NCBI GenBank assembly: GCA_965279115.1
Contig: OZ257137.1
Coordinates: 186,001 to 250,000, forward strand
Source of the DNA: JAEUOS01 sp965279115
GTDB lineage: Bacteria; Pseudomonadota; Gammaproteobacteria; Burkholderiales; JAEUOS01
Direction: 5' to 3'
Length of the DNA stretch: 64,000 nt
Shown here: positions 50,537 through 59,966 of the stretch, in pieces
Layout of the letters: each line of letters opens with the position of its first letter
How positions within the stretch are numbered: the first letter of the stretch is position 1
Notes under the pieces: generated by a model
What the model was told of the DNA's origin: nothing
Seen by the model: only the letters and a program-made list of their open reading frames with translations
Databases searched by the model: none
Made by a program: the position numbers and the translations under genes

Positions 50537-50869
50537 TCAGAGGTATTCCGGCCGTGCCGGCGTGAACACGTCCAGGTTCAGCACCGGCTCGTCGCCCACC
50601 ACCTCGCCCCAGTGCATGGTGTCGGGCGGCACGACCAGGAGGCCACCTGGCCCGAGCAGGGTCTGCTCGCCACCGACATGGAAGCGAATCTGCCCGGCCA
50701 TGATGTAGACGATCTGCTCGTGCGGGTGCTTGTGCGGGCTGGGCGTATGACCGGGCATCAGGCGATGCAGGGCGACGGTGGCCCCTTTGCCGGTGAAGGC
50801 CTTGCGGTCCACGCCTTCGCGCACCGGCTGCCACTCCATCTTGCTCCAGTCGATCTGGTGAATGTTCAT
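50537..50869 (-). CDS. small cupin-domain protein
   Basis: 110 residues. HKHPHEQIVYIMAGQIRF and LGPGGLLVVPPDTMHWGE give the two cupin motifs with three His and one Glu as metal ligands. It lies 19 bases after livH and 16 before the acyl-CoA synthetase gene, so it belongs to the pathway of this operon. It might be an isomerase, a dioxygenase or a storage-type binder. Small single cupins occur next to the other two liv clusters too (3221-3601 and 47317-47715), which may not be chance. Confidence 0.82.
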   Translation of the reverse strand: MNIHQIDWSKMEWQPVREGVDRKAFTGKGATVALHRLMPGHTPSPHKHPHEQIVYIMAGQIRFHVGGEQTLLGPGGLLVVPPDTMHWGEVVGDEPVLNLDVFTPARPEYL

Positions 50870-50888
50870 TGTGGTTCTCCGTGAAAAA

Positions 50889-51767
50889 TCAATGCGCCTT
50901 GCCGAACAGCCCCGATGGCCGCGCCAGCAAAAATACCAGCAGGATGGACAGCGCCGCCACGTTCTTGAAGCCGGCGCCGAAAATCACGATCGCCGCCGCC
51001 TGCGCCACGCCCAGCATGATGCCACCGACGAAGGCGCCGCCGGCCGAACCGAAGCCGCCGAGGATGGCGGCGATGAAGCCGCTGATGGCAAACGGCACAC
51101 CCACGTTGAAGGCGGTGTATTGCGTGGGCGTGATGAGGATGCCGGCCACAGCGCCCAGCGCGGCGGACAACGCGAACGAAAAGCCCAGCATGCGCGCCAC
51201 CGGGATGCCCTGCAGCGCCGCCGCCTCGCGGTTGATGGCGCAGGCCCGCATGGCACGGCCGGTACGGGTCCTGGCGAAGAACAGTGCCAGGCCGCCCACC
51301 AGCAATAGCGAGATGACCGCGATCCACACCAGTTGCACGCTGATGGCAATGCCGCCGATCTTGAACGGTGGCGCGTCCGAGAAGCCCGGGAAGGTCTTGG
51401 GCTGATCGCCGGCTACGATGAGCGTCAGGCGCTCGATCACGATCTGCGCGGCCAGGGTGGCCAGGATCATCACGAACATGGTGGCATTGCGCTTCCACAG
51501 CGGCCGCACCACCAGTTGCTCGATGGCCACGCCCATCAGCGCAACGATGACGATCGCCAGGAACGCCGCCAGCGGCAGGGGCAGGCCGGCACGCGAGAAC
51601 AGCGCGTGGGTCAGCATGCCGCCCAGCATCACGAACATGCCCTGCGCGAAGTTGACGATGCCGGATGCGTTGTAGATGACGCAAAAGCCGATGCCGATCA
51701 GGCCATAGATGCAGCCGGTGCCGATGCCCGACACCAGGGTCTGGATCAGGAAGGTGGCGTCAGGCAT
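50889..51767 (-). CDS. Liv-type ABC permease, LivH family (system 3)
   Basis: 292 residues from the ATG at 51767 with GGAGG upstream. The LivH opening SGIGTGCIYGLIGIGFCVIY (20 residues) and GGFGSAGGAFVGGIMLG near the C-terminus are clear. In this system the order is K-F-M-G-H, so livH comes last, unlike the K-H-M-G-F order of the other two. The start overlaps the livG stop by eight bases. Confidence 0.92.
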   Translation of the reverse strand: MPDATFLIQTLVSGIGTGCIYGLIGIGFCVIYNASGIVNFAQGMFVMLGGMLTHALFSRAGLPLPLAAFLAIVIVALMGVAIEQLVVRPLWKRNATMFVMILATLAAQIVIERLTLIVAGDQPKTFPGFSDAPPFKIGGIAISVQLVWIAVISLLLVGGLALFFARTRTGRAMRACAINREAAALQGIPVARMLGFSFALSAALGAVAGILITPTQYTAFNVGVPFAISGFIAAILGGFGSAGGAFVGGIMLGVAQAAAIVIFGAGFKNVAALSILLVFLLARPSGLFGKAH

Positions 51768-52551
51768 GCGCGGCCTCCGTGCCCGGCGCGATGTCGACAC
51801 CGCCGAGGTAGGCTTCCAGCACGGCCGGATCGTTCTGCACCGCCTCCGGCGTGCCCTCGGCGATCTTGCGGCCGAAGTCCAGCACCACGATCTTCTTTGC
51901 CACGCGCATCACCAGGCTCATGTCGTGCTCGATCAGGAGCACCGTGACGCCGCGCGCGATGATGGCGCGGATGGTCTGTGCGAGGTGATCGGTTTCAATG
52001 GCATTCAGCCCCGCGGCGGGCTCGTCGAGCAACAGCAAGCGCGGATTGGCGGCCATGGCGCGCGCCACTTCCAGCAACCGCTGCTGGCCGTAGGTGAGTG
52101 CGCCGGCGGGCATGTCGGCACGCTTGTCGAGGCCGACGAAGGCCAGGAGTTCCTGTGCCACTTGCGAGGCCTCGGCCAGTTCGCGCTTTGCCTTCGGGGT
52201 ACGCGCAAGTGCCGCCCAGATACCGCCGCTGCCGCGCAGATGGCAGCCGGCCTCGACATTCTGTTGCGCCGTCAGGTCGGGGAACAGCTGCACCAGCTGG
52301 AAGGTACGCACCAGGCCACGCGCGGCCACCCGGTGCGGCGGCATGCCGGTGATGGCCTGCCTATCGAGCGTGATGCTGCCCGACACCGGGGTCTGGAACC
52401 CCGAGATCAGGTTGAAGAGCGTGGTCTTGCCTGCGCCATTGGGGCCGATGATGGCGCTCACTTCGCCTGCCTCGATGGCGAAGCTGACGTTGTCCACGGC
52501 GGTGAGGCCACCGAAGCGCTGGGTGACTTCGTTGACGACCAGGAGGCTCAT
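51760..52551 (-). CDS. Liv-type ABC ATPase, LivG family (system 3)
   Basis: 263 residues. Walker A GPNGAGKTT, a canonical LivG signature LTYGQQRLLEVARAM and Walker B LLLLDEPAAGLN. This contrasts with the degenerate signatures of the LivG proteins of systems 1 and 2. The ATG at 52551 overlaps the livM stop by four bases. Confidence 0.92.
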   Translation of the reverse strand: MSLLVVNEVTQRFGGLTAVDNVSFAIEAGEVSAIIGPNGAGKTTLFNLISGFQTPVSGSITLDRQAITGMPPHRVAARGLVRTFQLVQLFPDLTAQQNVEAGCHLRGSGGIWAALARTPKAKRELAEASQVAQELLAFVGLDKRADMPAGALTYGQQRLLEVARAMAANPRLLLLDEPAAGLNAIETDHLAQTIRAIIARGVTVLLIEHDMSLVMRVAKKIVVLDFGRKIAEGTPEAVQNDPAVLEAYLGGVDIAPGTEAAHA

Positions 52552-53552
52552 GGTGCCGCTCCGCTGGAGCCAGCCGCGCCTTTGCGGCCGCGCCACAACC
52601 GGGTCAGCGATGACAGACCCTTGGGCGCGTAGATCAGGATGACGATCAAGGCCGCGCCGTAGGCGAGGTCCTGGTAGTCCTTGAAGCTGCGGAAGGTCTC
52701 GGGCAACAGGCTGATGATGAAGGCGCCGATCAGCGGCCCGTATACCGTGCCGATGCCGCCCACATACAGCATGGTGAAGCCCAGCACCACCATGTGCAGG
52801 CCGAACACCTCGGGGCTGACAAATCCCACCGTATGCGCGAACAGCGAACCGGCGAAGGCCGCGTACACCGCCGCGATGACAAAGGCGATCAGCTTGTAGC
52901 GCGCCACGTCGATGCCCAGCGCGCGCGCCGCGTCTTCGGAGCCGGCAATGGCCGCCAGCGCGTGGCCCATGCGCGAGTGCTTCAGGCGTGACGACACCCA
53001 GATCGCCAATGCCAGCGCCACGATCAGCGCGGCCAGTTGCCAGCGCTCGGAAGGCAGTTCGCGACCGAAAGCGCCCAGCGGCGGAATCGCGGCGATGCCG
53101 GTGTAGCCCATGGTGACCTTGTCCCACTGCACGGCGATTTCCTGCACGATCATGCCCAGGGCGAGGGTGGCCATGGCCAGGTAGTGGCCACGCAGGCGCA
53201 GCGTCGGGTAGCCGATCAAAAGCGCCAGCAAGGCGGCCCCGGCAATGCCCAGCGGCATGGCGGCGAACACCGGCCAGTTGTAGGTGGTGGTGAGCACGGC
53301 CGATGTATAGCCACCGATGGCGGCAAAGGCGTTCTGCCCGAACGACACCTGGCCGGTATAGCCCATGAAGAAATTGAGCCCGGTGACGAAGATCGCGTAC
53401 AGCGCCGCGAACCACAGCACCGTGACGAGATAGCCGCCCGCGTAGAAGGTGTAGCCGAGCAGGGCCGCCGCCGCGACCCAGCCGGCGATGGCCGCCGGGC
53501 TGCGGGTACCAGCCCCCTTAGGCAGCGGCGAAATAGTAGCGGGCGAGGTCAT
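52548..53552 (-). CDS. Liv-type ABC permease, LivM family (system 3)
   Basis: 334 residues. TGLNFFMGYTGQVSFGQNAF (20 residues), TLRLRGHYLAMATLALGM and VGGIGTVYGPLIGAFIISLLP are LivM blocks. The N-terminus has about 25 polar residues before the first membrane span. The start lies 35 bases inside the end of livF and the gene overlaps livG by four, so all four genes are tightly coupled. Confidence 0.92.
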   Translation of the reverse strand: MTSPATISPLPKGAGTRSPAAIAGWVAAAALLGYTFYAGGYLVTVLWFAALYAIFVTGLNFFMGYTGQVSFGQNAFAAIGGYTSAVLTTTYNWPVFAAMPLGIAGAALLALLIGYPTLRLRGHYLAMATLALGMIVQEIAVQWDKVTMGYTGIAAIPPLGAFGRELPSERWQLAALIVALALAIWVSSRLKHSRMGHALAAIAGSEDAARALGIDVARYKLIAFVIAAVYAAFAGSLFAHTVGFVSPEVFGLHMVVLGFTMLYVGGIGTVYGPLIGAFIISLLPETFRSFKDYQDLAYGAALIVILIYAPKGLSSLTRLWRGRKGAAGSSGAAP

Positions 53553-54237
53553 GGGGAGAGGCGATCTGGTCGGGGGTGACTTCGGCCACCACCCGGCCGA
53601 CGGAAAGCAGATAGGCGCGCTTGGCGAGCTTCAATGCCAGTGGCGCGCGCTGCTCCACCAGCAGGATGGACAGGCCCGCGCGGTTGAGGCTGCCCAAGGT
53701 TTCGAGAATTTCAGCCGCCAGCCGGGGCGCGAGACCCAAAGATGGTTCGTCCAGCAGCAACAGGCGCGGCCCGGCCATCATGGCGCGGCCAATCGCCAGC
53801 ATCTGCTGCTCGCCGCCGGAGAGCGATCCGGCCAGTTGGGTCTGGCGGTCCTTGAGGCGCGGGAACAGGGTGAATACACGTTCCAGCCTTGCGGCGATCT
53901 CGCCGGCCCGGTTGCCCAGCATGTAGGCGCCCAGGTCGAGGTTCTCGCGCACCGTCATGGGCCCGAACACGCCGCGCCCTTCCGGCACCAGGATCACGCC
54001 ACGCAAGGTCACGGCACGGGCGTCGTCGCGCGGCAGGTCGCTACCCTCGAACCGCACCCGGCCGCCGCCCGGTGTGAGCCCCATGATGGCGCGCAACAGG
54101 GTGGACTTGCCGGCGCCGTTGGGCCCCAGCACGGCCACCAGTTCACCACGCCCGAGGGTGAGATCCACCGGGTGCAGGGCCTCGACGCTGCCATAGCGCG
54201 CCGACAGCCCTTGCACTTCCAGCACCGCTTCGCTCAT
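53518..54237 (-). CDS. Liv-type ABC ATPase, LivF family (system 3)
   Basis: 239 residues. Walker A GPNGAGKST, signature LSGGEQQMLAIGRAM and Walker B LLLLDEPSLGLAP are complete. It starts 27 bases after the binding-protein gene and overlaps livM by 35 bases. Confidence 0.92.
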   Translation of the reverse strand: MSEAVLEVQGLSARYGSVEALHPVDLTLGRGELVAVLGPNGAGKSTLLRAIMGLTPGGGRVRFEGSDLPRDDARAVTLRGVILVPEGRGVFGPMTVRENLDLGAYMLGNRAGEIAARLERVFTLFPRLKDRQTQLAGSLSGGEQQMLAIGRAMMAGPRLLLLDEPSLGLAPRLAAEILETLGSLNRAGLSILLVEQRAPLALKLAKRAYLLSVGRVVAEVTPDQIASPHDLARYYFAAA

Positions 54238-54264
54238 GCAAGCACCACTTCGCTCATGCGGGTC

Positions 54265-55392
54265 TTACTTGACGATCCGAACCTTGCCGGCCTGGATGGT
54301 GGCCAGCGCGAACGGGTTCTGCGTGATGCCCTGGTGCACCGTCGGCGAGAAGTTGTAGATGCCGGTGGTGCCCTGGAAGCCGGAGATGGTTTCGATCGCG
54401 TCGCGCACCTTGGCACCCTCGAAGGAATTGGCCTTCTGGATGGCCGCAACGGTGATCATCACCGCGTCCCAGCCACGCCCGGCCCAGTTGGGGTCACGGT
54501 CGCCATGCTTGGCCTTCCACGGTACGAGGAAGTCATTGATCGCCTTTTTCAGCGGGCCTTCGGGAAGGGCGTCGACCACCTGCGAAGGTGCGGCCACGAA
54601 GAAGAACTTGTCGCCCAGCACATCGGCCACCGGGCGGAACACCGCCAGGTCCTCGATCGAGGTGAGCATCACGGTGGGCAGGCCCAGTTGCTTGATGTTC
54701 TTGGCCGCAGTGAGCGTGGTGCCGCCCAAGCCGATCTTGAGGATGGCACCGGCGCCGTTGGAATTCATCTTGCCGATCTGCACCGACAGGTCGGCGTCGT
54801 CCTGCTTGTACTGGTCCACCCCGGCAAGCGTCAGGCCGTAGGTGGCGGCGGATTTCTCGGCCACGCCTTTTTGCAGGTTGGCATAGGGCGTGGGGTCATG
54901 CAGCACGCCGACCTTTTTGATCTGGGTGTTGTCCTTGAGGTACTCGAAGCGCTTTTCCACCTCGAAGCGCGCCGGCGGCAGGGTCGAGAAGGCCCATTTC
55001 ACATGATCCTCGTTCTGCGGCAGGATCGAGCACAGCACCATGGGGATGCCGGCGCGCGCCACCATGCCGGCGGCAGCCAGGTTGCCAGCCGAGACACAAC
55101 CCGACAGGAAAGCATCGACCTTGTCCGAGGACATCATCTTGCGATACACCGTCACGGCTTCCTGCGGTTCGGAGCGATTGTCCTCGACCACCACCTCCAG
55201 CTTGCGGCCGTTGACGCCGCCGCGCGCATTGACCGCGTCGACCGCGATGCGCACACCGTCGGTCCAGGCACGGTCGACCGTGGCGGCATAGCCGGTCAGG
55301 CCGGCGGCGATGCCGATCTTGTAGGTTTGCGCCCCGGCGGTCGCGGACATCACTGCCAGGCCCAGTACAGCCAGCTTCAACATGTTGCGCAT
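54265..55392 (-). CDS. Liv-type ABC transporter substrate-binding protein (system 3)
   Basis: 375 residues from the ATG at 55392, preceded by AAGGAGACTCGAA. A short signal peptide ends at ATAGAQ, followed by TYKIGIAAGLTGYAATVDRA and GGVNGRKLEVVVEDNRSEP. Two cysteines (SGCVSAG, LCSILPQ) may form a disulphide. It lies 55 bases after hyuB. The ligand is probably the HyuAB substrate. Confidence 0.92.
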   Translation of the reverse strand: MRNMLKLAVLGLAVMSATAGAQTYKIGIAAGLTGYAATVDRAWTDGVRIAVDAVNARGGVNGRKLEVVVEDNRSEPQEAVTVYRKMMSSDKVDAFLSGCVSAGNLAAAGMVARAGIPMVLCSILPQNEDHVKWAFSTLPPARFEVEKRFEYLKDNTQIKKVGVLHDPTPYANLQKGVAEKSAATYGLTLAGVDQYKQDDADLSVQIGKMNSNGAGAILKIGLGGTTLTAAKNIKQLGLPTVMLTSIEDLAVFRPVADVLGDKFFFVAAPSQVVDALPEGPLKKAINDFLVPWKAKHGDRDPNWAGRGWDAVMITVAAIQKANSFEGAKVRDAIETISGFQGTTGIYNFSPTVHQGITQNPFALATIQAGKVRIVK

Positions 55393-55447
55393 TTCGAGTC
55401 TCCTTGGTTTGTTGTCTTGCGTTTGTGACCTGCTTGTTGCCGACCGG

Positions 55448-57010
55448 TCAGGCTGCCGGCGGGCCGTAGCCGCCGCCACCCGGTGTTTCCAGCACCACCA
55501 CGTCATCCGGCTTGAGGGTGATCTTGCGCGCCTCGGATACATCCTTGCCGTTCACGCGGAAATGTCCGCCTTCGCCCGGCATGCCACCGCCCAACCCTTC
55601 CGGGCCTTCGCCCAGCCGGCTGGGCACCGCGTTCAAGCTCCAGGGCTGGTCGGTGCGCATGTGGAACTGGATCACCTGGCCGTCGCCGCCGGGCGTGCGC
55701 CCTGCACCGCCGCTGCCCAGGCGCAGTTCCTTGCGGTCGAACACGATGGGCATGGCGGCCTCGAGAATCTCGACCGGCACCGCCGCCACCCCGGTGGGGT
55801 AGCAGGTGGCCGAAGGGCCCGGCTTGGTCAGGCGCGCGCCCATGCCGCCGGAGTAATTGAACATCGAGGAGGTGAAGGCCGAGCCGTCATCGCGCTTGCC
55901 CTGCACCTGCATGGTCCACACCGCGCCGGCGCCTTCGGCGAGCACCCGCTCGGGCATCACGTGATAGAGCGCCTTGAGGATGGGCATGGAGACGTACATG
56001 CCCACCACGTGGCGCGCGTTCACCGGCACCGGGTATTCGCAGTTGACGATCGAACCCTTGGGCGCGTTGACGATGATGGGTGCGAGCGAGCCGTGGTTGT
56101 TGGGCAATTCCGGGTTCAGGCAACTGCGGATGGCGAAGGTGGAATAGGCATGGGTGTAGTTCATCACCACGTTGATGCCTGAGGTGGAGGCGCCGGAGCT
56201 GCCGGCGAAGTCGATGACGATGTCGCCCTTTTCCACGTCGATGGTCACCGCGGTCTTCAGGGTGATGATCTCGCCACCGGGCACGTCGAAGCTGGATTCG
56301 CCATGGTAGGTGCCGGGTTTGAGCTTGCGGATGGCGTTGCGCGTGGCCTCCTCGGAACGACGGATGATTTCATCCGACAGTTCCTCGATGTCTTCCAGGC
56401 CGTAGCGCTCGCACATCGCCACCAGGCGCTCGCCGCCGGCCGCGCCGGACGACACCTGCGCGGCGAGGTCGCCGAACACATGGTCGGGGGTGCGCACGTT
56501 GCGGCGGATGATGTCGTGCAGCGTGGCGTTGGGCACGCCCGCGTCGAAGAACTTGAGCGGCGGGATCCACAGGCCCTCTTCATGGATGTCGCGCGCGCCG
56601 GCGCCGATGCCGTAGCCGCCGATGTCGGTGTGGTGGATGGTCGAGCCCACATAGCCGATGATGCGCTGCCCCTTGAAGATCGGCGTCAACAGCGTGATGT
56701 CAAAAAAATGCCCGGCGGAGAGCCACGGGTCGTTGGTGATGACCACGTCGCGGGGATTGAGCTTGCCCTCGAATATGCGGTGCAGGTGCCCGCCGGCGGC
56801 CGCCAGCGAATTGATGTGCCCCGGCGTGCCGGTGTTGGCCTGCGCCACCATGCGCCCGCGCGCGTCGAACAGCGCCGAGGCCAGGTCGCCCGCCTCGCGC
56901 ACGATGGGCGAGAAGGCGATGCGCTGCAGCGCCTTGGCCTGCTCGCTGACGATGCCGATCAGGTTGGACCAGAGGATTTCGAGTTCGATGCCGTCGAGTT
57001 TTCTGCTCAT
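55448..57010 (-). CDS. hydantoinase family protein, HyuB subunit (leftward operon)
   Basis: 520 residues from the ATG at 57010. ELEILWSNLIGIVSEQAKAL, then VVITNDPWLSAGHFFDITLL (20 residues) and STIHHTDIGGYGIGAGARDI, and the C-terminal Gly-rich ETPGGGGYGPP are HyuB features. It differs a lot from the 635-residue HyuB of the plus-strand operon and lacks that protein's long tail, so the two pairs probably have different substrates. It overlaps hyuA by four bases. Confidence 0.92.
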   Translation of the reverse strand: MSRKLDGIELEILWSNLIGIVSEQAKALQRIAFSPIVREAGDLASALFDARGRMVAQANTGTPGHINSLAAAGGHLHRIFEGKLNPRDVVITNDPWLSAGHFFDITLLTPIFKGQRIIGYVGSTIHHTDIGGYGIGAGARDIHEEGLWIPPLKFFDAGVPNATLHDIIRRNVRTPDHVFGDLAAQVSSGAAGGERLVAMCERYGLEDIEELSDEIIRRSEEATRNAIRKLKPGTYHGESSFDVPGGEIITLKTAVTIDVEKGDIVIDFAGSSGASTSGINVVMNYTHAYSTFAIRSCLNPELPNNHGSLAPIIVNAPKGSIVNCEYPVPVNARHVVGMYVSMPILKALYHVMPERVLAEGAGAVWTMQVQGKRDDGSAFTSSMFNYSGGMGARLTKPGPSATCYPTGVAAVPVEILEAAMPIVFDRKELRLGSGGAGRTPGGDGQVIQFHMRTDQPWSLNAVPSRLGEGPEGLGGGMPGEGGHFRVNGKDVSEARKITLKPDDVVVLETPGGGGYGPPAA

Positions 57011-59085
57011 GACGATTTCTCCAGGGTGGCCACCACGCACCCGAAGCGGTCGACCGAGGCGGTCCAGCCGGGCGGGATGACGATGGTGGTTTCGCGTTCC
57101 TCGATGATGGCCGGGCCGGGGAATGACTGCCCGACCGAAAGCGCAGCGCGGTCGTACACCGGCACCTGCTGGTCGTCCTGCCACAGGTGCACCGGGCGCA
57201 TGCGTTTGGGTTTTCCGGGCGCGCCTGCGGTGGCCGCGGCCGGATGAAAAGGCACATCCGGCCCGCGCACGGTGAGGCGCCAGCTGACGATTTCCACCGG
57301 CACATGCGAGGGGTTGAAGCCGTATTGCGCCAGGTAGGCGCGCTCGAACTCGGCACGAATCGCAGCACTGTCGCGCGTCTTGCGCGGGTCGAAGTCGAAG
57401 CTGACACCGACCTCGTTCTGCTGGCCGAAGTAACGCAGGTCGGCGCCAAAGGTCATGGCCACGTCGCCTCGCGCCACGCCGGCGTTGGCCAGCGCCGTCA
57501 TGCCTTCATCGGCCATCTCGCCGATCAGGCGCTCGGTGCGCGCCCAGTCAACCGCATCGAGTATGCCGAGGGCACTCCTCACCAGGTCGAGGCGCACCGG
57601 CGTGACCAGGGTGCCGAAGGCCGACAGCACGCTCGCCTGCGGCGGGAAAATAACCGAAGTGGAAAGCAGCAGCGCGCCCACCTCGCAGGCGTGCGCCGGG
57701 CCGGCACCGCCGAAGGCGAACAACGGCAGGCCGCGGTAGTCGACGCCGCGGTCGGTGGCATGCGCGCGGGTGGCGGAGGCCATCGCCTCGGCGACGATGC
57801 GATAAATGCCGCGCGCGGTCTCATTTGCACCAGTGCCGAGCTGGTCACCCACCCGTTTGGCGGCGGCGCGCGCGGCGGCGAGGTCGAGCTTCATTTCGCC
57901 ACCGAGGAAGTTGTCGGCATCCAGCAGGCCCAGCACCAGGTCGGCATCGGTCACGGTGGGTTGCAGGCCACCGCGGCCATAGCAGGCCGGGCCGGGTTCG
58001 GCGCCGGCGGATTCCGGGCCCACCTTGAGCAGCCCCAGGTCATCCACATGGGCGATGCTTCCACCGCCGGCGCCGATCTCGATCATGTCGATCGAGGGGA
58101 TGGTCACCGGCATGCCGCTGCCTTCCTTGAAGCGGTACTTACGGTCGGCTTCGAACAGGCCCGTCACGAGCGGCTTGCGATCCTCGATCAGGCAGGCCTT
58201 GGCGGTGGTGCCCCCCATGTCGAAGGACATCAGGCGATCCAGCCCCAGCACTTCCGCATAGTGGCTGGCCGCCAGGGCACCTGCCGCCGGGCCGCTTTCG
58301 ATCATGCGCACCGGGTTGCGGCCGGCCACTTCCACCCCGATGATGCCGCCGGAGGACAGCATGATCAGCGGCTCGTTGGCGAATTTTTCGTCACGGAGCC
58401 GGGCCGCCAGCGCGCGCAGATAAGGCAGCGAGATCGGCATGGTGTAGGCGTTGATCGCGGTGGTGGAGGCACGTGGATACTCGCGCACCTGCGGCGCCAC
58501 ATCGGACGACAGCGAAAGGAACAGGTCGGGCGCCACCTCGCGCAGGATGGCGGCGATCGCCCGCTCGTTGGCGGCATTGGCATAACTGTTCAACAGGCAG
58601 ATGGCCAGCGAACGCACGCCCGCCGCCTTGAGCTTTTCCGCGATGGCCACGATGGCGGCGCGCTCCGGCGCCTTCAATACCGTGCCGTCGGCAAGGATGC
58701 GCTCGTCGACACCATACGTGAGCTCACGGGGAACCAGCGGTGGCGCGAACTCGATTTGCGGGTCGTACATCTCGTAGCGGTGCTCGTTGCGGATCGAGAG
58801 CACGTCGCGAAACCCCTCGGTGACCAGCATGGCGGTGATGTCGCCCTTGCGCTCGATCAGCGAGTTGGTGACCACCGTGGTGGCGTGCACCACCACGCCG
58901 TTGACGTCCGCCGGGCCGATGCCGGCTTTCTTCAACACCGCATGCACGCCGGTGAAAAAGCCGTCCAGCAGGTTGCGCGGCGTGGTCAAAGTTTTGTCGA
59001 CCACCAGCGCGCCTGTGGAGGCGCGCAACACGATGTCGGTGAAGGTGCCGCCGATGTCGACGGCCAGCGAATAGACAGGTTTCAA
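57007..59085 (-). CDS. hydantoinase family protein, HyuA subunit (leftward operon)
   Basis: 692 residues. AVDIGGTFTDIVLRAS is the ATPase motif; HATTVVTNSLIERKGD, IESGPAAGALAASHYAE, FDMGGTTAKACLI and GAGGGSIAHVDDLGL follow. I chose the TTG at 59085, which overlaps the iclR stop as TTGA and has GGAGAG at the right distance; a TTG at 59097 would place that site inside the gene. The coupling to iclR is typical of a self-controlled catabolic operon. With HyuB it would open an amide, lactam or hydantoin ring or carboxylate a ketone using ATP. Confidence 0.91.
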   Translation of the reverse strand: MKPVYSLAVDIGGTFTDIVLRASTGALVVDKTLTTPRNLLDGFFTGVHAVLKKAGIGPADVNGVVVHATTVVTNSLIERKGDITAMLVTEGFRDVLSIRNEHRYEMYDPQIEFAPPLVPRELTYGVDERILADGTVLKAPERAAIVAIAEKLKAAGVRSLAICLLNSYANAANERAIAAILREVAPDLFLSLSSDVAPQVREYPRASTTAINAYTMPISLPYLRALAARLRDEKFANEPLIMLSSGGIIGVEVAGRNPVRMIESGPAAGALAASHYAEVLGLDRLMSFDMGGTTAKACLIEDRKPLVTGLFEADRKYRFKEGSGMPVTIPSIDMIEIGAGGGSIAHVDDLGLLKVGPESAGAEPGPACYGRGGLQPTVTDADLVLGLLDADNFLGGEMKLDLAAARAAAKRVGDQLGTGANETARGIYRIVAEAMASATRAHATDRGVDYRGLPLFAFGGAGPAHACEVGALLLSTSVIFPPQASVLSAFGTLVTPVRLDLVRSALGILDAVDWARTERLIGEMADEGMTALANAGVARGDVAMTFGADLRYFGQQNEVGVSFDFDPRKTRDSAAIRAEFERAYLAQYGFNPSHVPVEIVSWRLTVRGPDVPFHPAAATAGAPGKPKRMRPVHLWQDDQQVPVYDRAALSVGQSFPGPAIIEERETTIVIPPGWTASVDRFGCVVATLEKSS

Positions 59086-59942
59086 GCTTCTCTCCAACCC
59101 AATTGCCGGGAAACGCGCCCGGCGGCGCCCGTGACTTGCGCAAGCTGCCGCGCTTCCGGCCTGGCGGCGATGTACTGTGTGGACCCCACGATGGCGAGCG
59201 CGCCGGCAAAGCTGCCGCGGTGGTCGAAGATCGGCGCGGCCAGCGCGTTCATGCCGAACAGGACTTCATTGGCGGCGGTCGCCCAGCCCTGGCGCTGCAC
59301 CGCGGCCACCTGCTTCTTGAGTTGCGCCGCGCTGGTGACGGACTCGGGGCCGGACGCCGCCAGCGGCCCCTTCAGGCAGCGCTCCAGCAGCGTCGCCGGA
59401 CCGAAGGCGAGCGCGACCTTGCCGTGCGCGCTGCAATGCATGGACATCTGCGTGCCGGGCCGGATGCCGAATTCCACCACCGAATGCCCCTGCACCAGGT
59501 CGAGCACCACCACCTTGCCTTCGACCAGCGTAGACAACGTGACCGCCTGGCCGGTTTCGTCGCGCAGGCGCACCAGTTCGTTGCGCGCCGCGCCCAGCAC
59601 GCCGAAGCGGTCACGCAGGCGCTCGCCCAACTGGAACAGCTTGACACCCGGTTCGTAGCGCTGCGTGAGCGGGTCCTGGCGCACGAATTCGCGGTTGGCG
59701 AGCGTGCGCAGGTGGCGATGGATGGTGGCCTTGGAGGTGTCGAACTGCTGCGCCAGTTCGGTCACGCCGCACGGGCCCGGCTCCACCACCAGGAACTCGA
59801 GCAGGCGCAAGGTCAGGTCCGCGGTTTCGCGCGAACGCTCCGTGAGCGCGGCATGGCGTTTCCTGCCATGAGTCGACACGAGCCCTGCCGCAAGCGCCTT
59901 CGCAACCGCCAAGTCTGTCTCCCGAACCGTCTGTTGGTTCAC
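59082..59942 (-). CDS. IclR-family transcriptional regulator
   Basis: 286 residues. A winged HTH occupies residues 40-100 (GVTELAQQFDTSKATIHRHL) and the effector domain follows, with MSMHCSAHGKVALAFG and FDHRGSFAGALAIVGS as family blocks. The start given is GTG at 59942; no ribosome-binding site is evident and the codon abuts a CCCGGG-rich stem, so a later GTG at 59879 is possible. It is the first gene of the leftward operon and faces a 74-base control region with an IclR-type palindrome, so it probably controls itself and the genes after it. Confidence 0.88.
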   Translation of the reverse strand: MNQQTVRETDLAVAKALAAGLVSTHGRKRHAALTERSRETADLTLRLLEFLVVEPGPCGVTELAQQFDTSKATIHRHLRTLANREFVRQDPLTQRYEPGVKLFQLGERLRDRFGVLGAARNELVRLRDETGQAVTLSTLVEGKVVVLDLVQGHSVVEFGIRPGTQMSMHCSAHGKVALAFGPATLLERCLKGPLAASGPESVTSAAQLKKQVAAVQRQGWATAANEVLFGMNALAAPIFDHRGSFAGALAIVGSTQYIAARPEARQLAQVTGAAGRVSRQLGWREA

Positions 59943-59966
59943 CCGGGGACCCGGGCGAGATGTTCC

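Noticed and set aside
57187..59658. Plus-strand open frame of 823 codons opposite hyuA and iclR
   Set aside because: Same His/Gly/Arg-rich shadow composition; no ribosome site or domain, and the minus-strand genes are certain.
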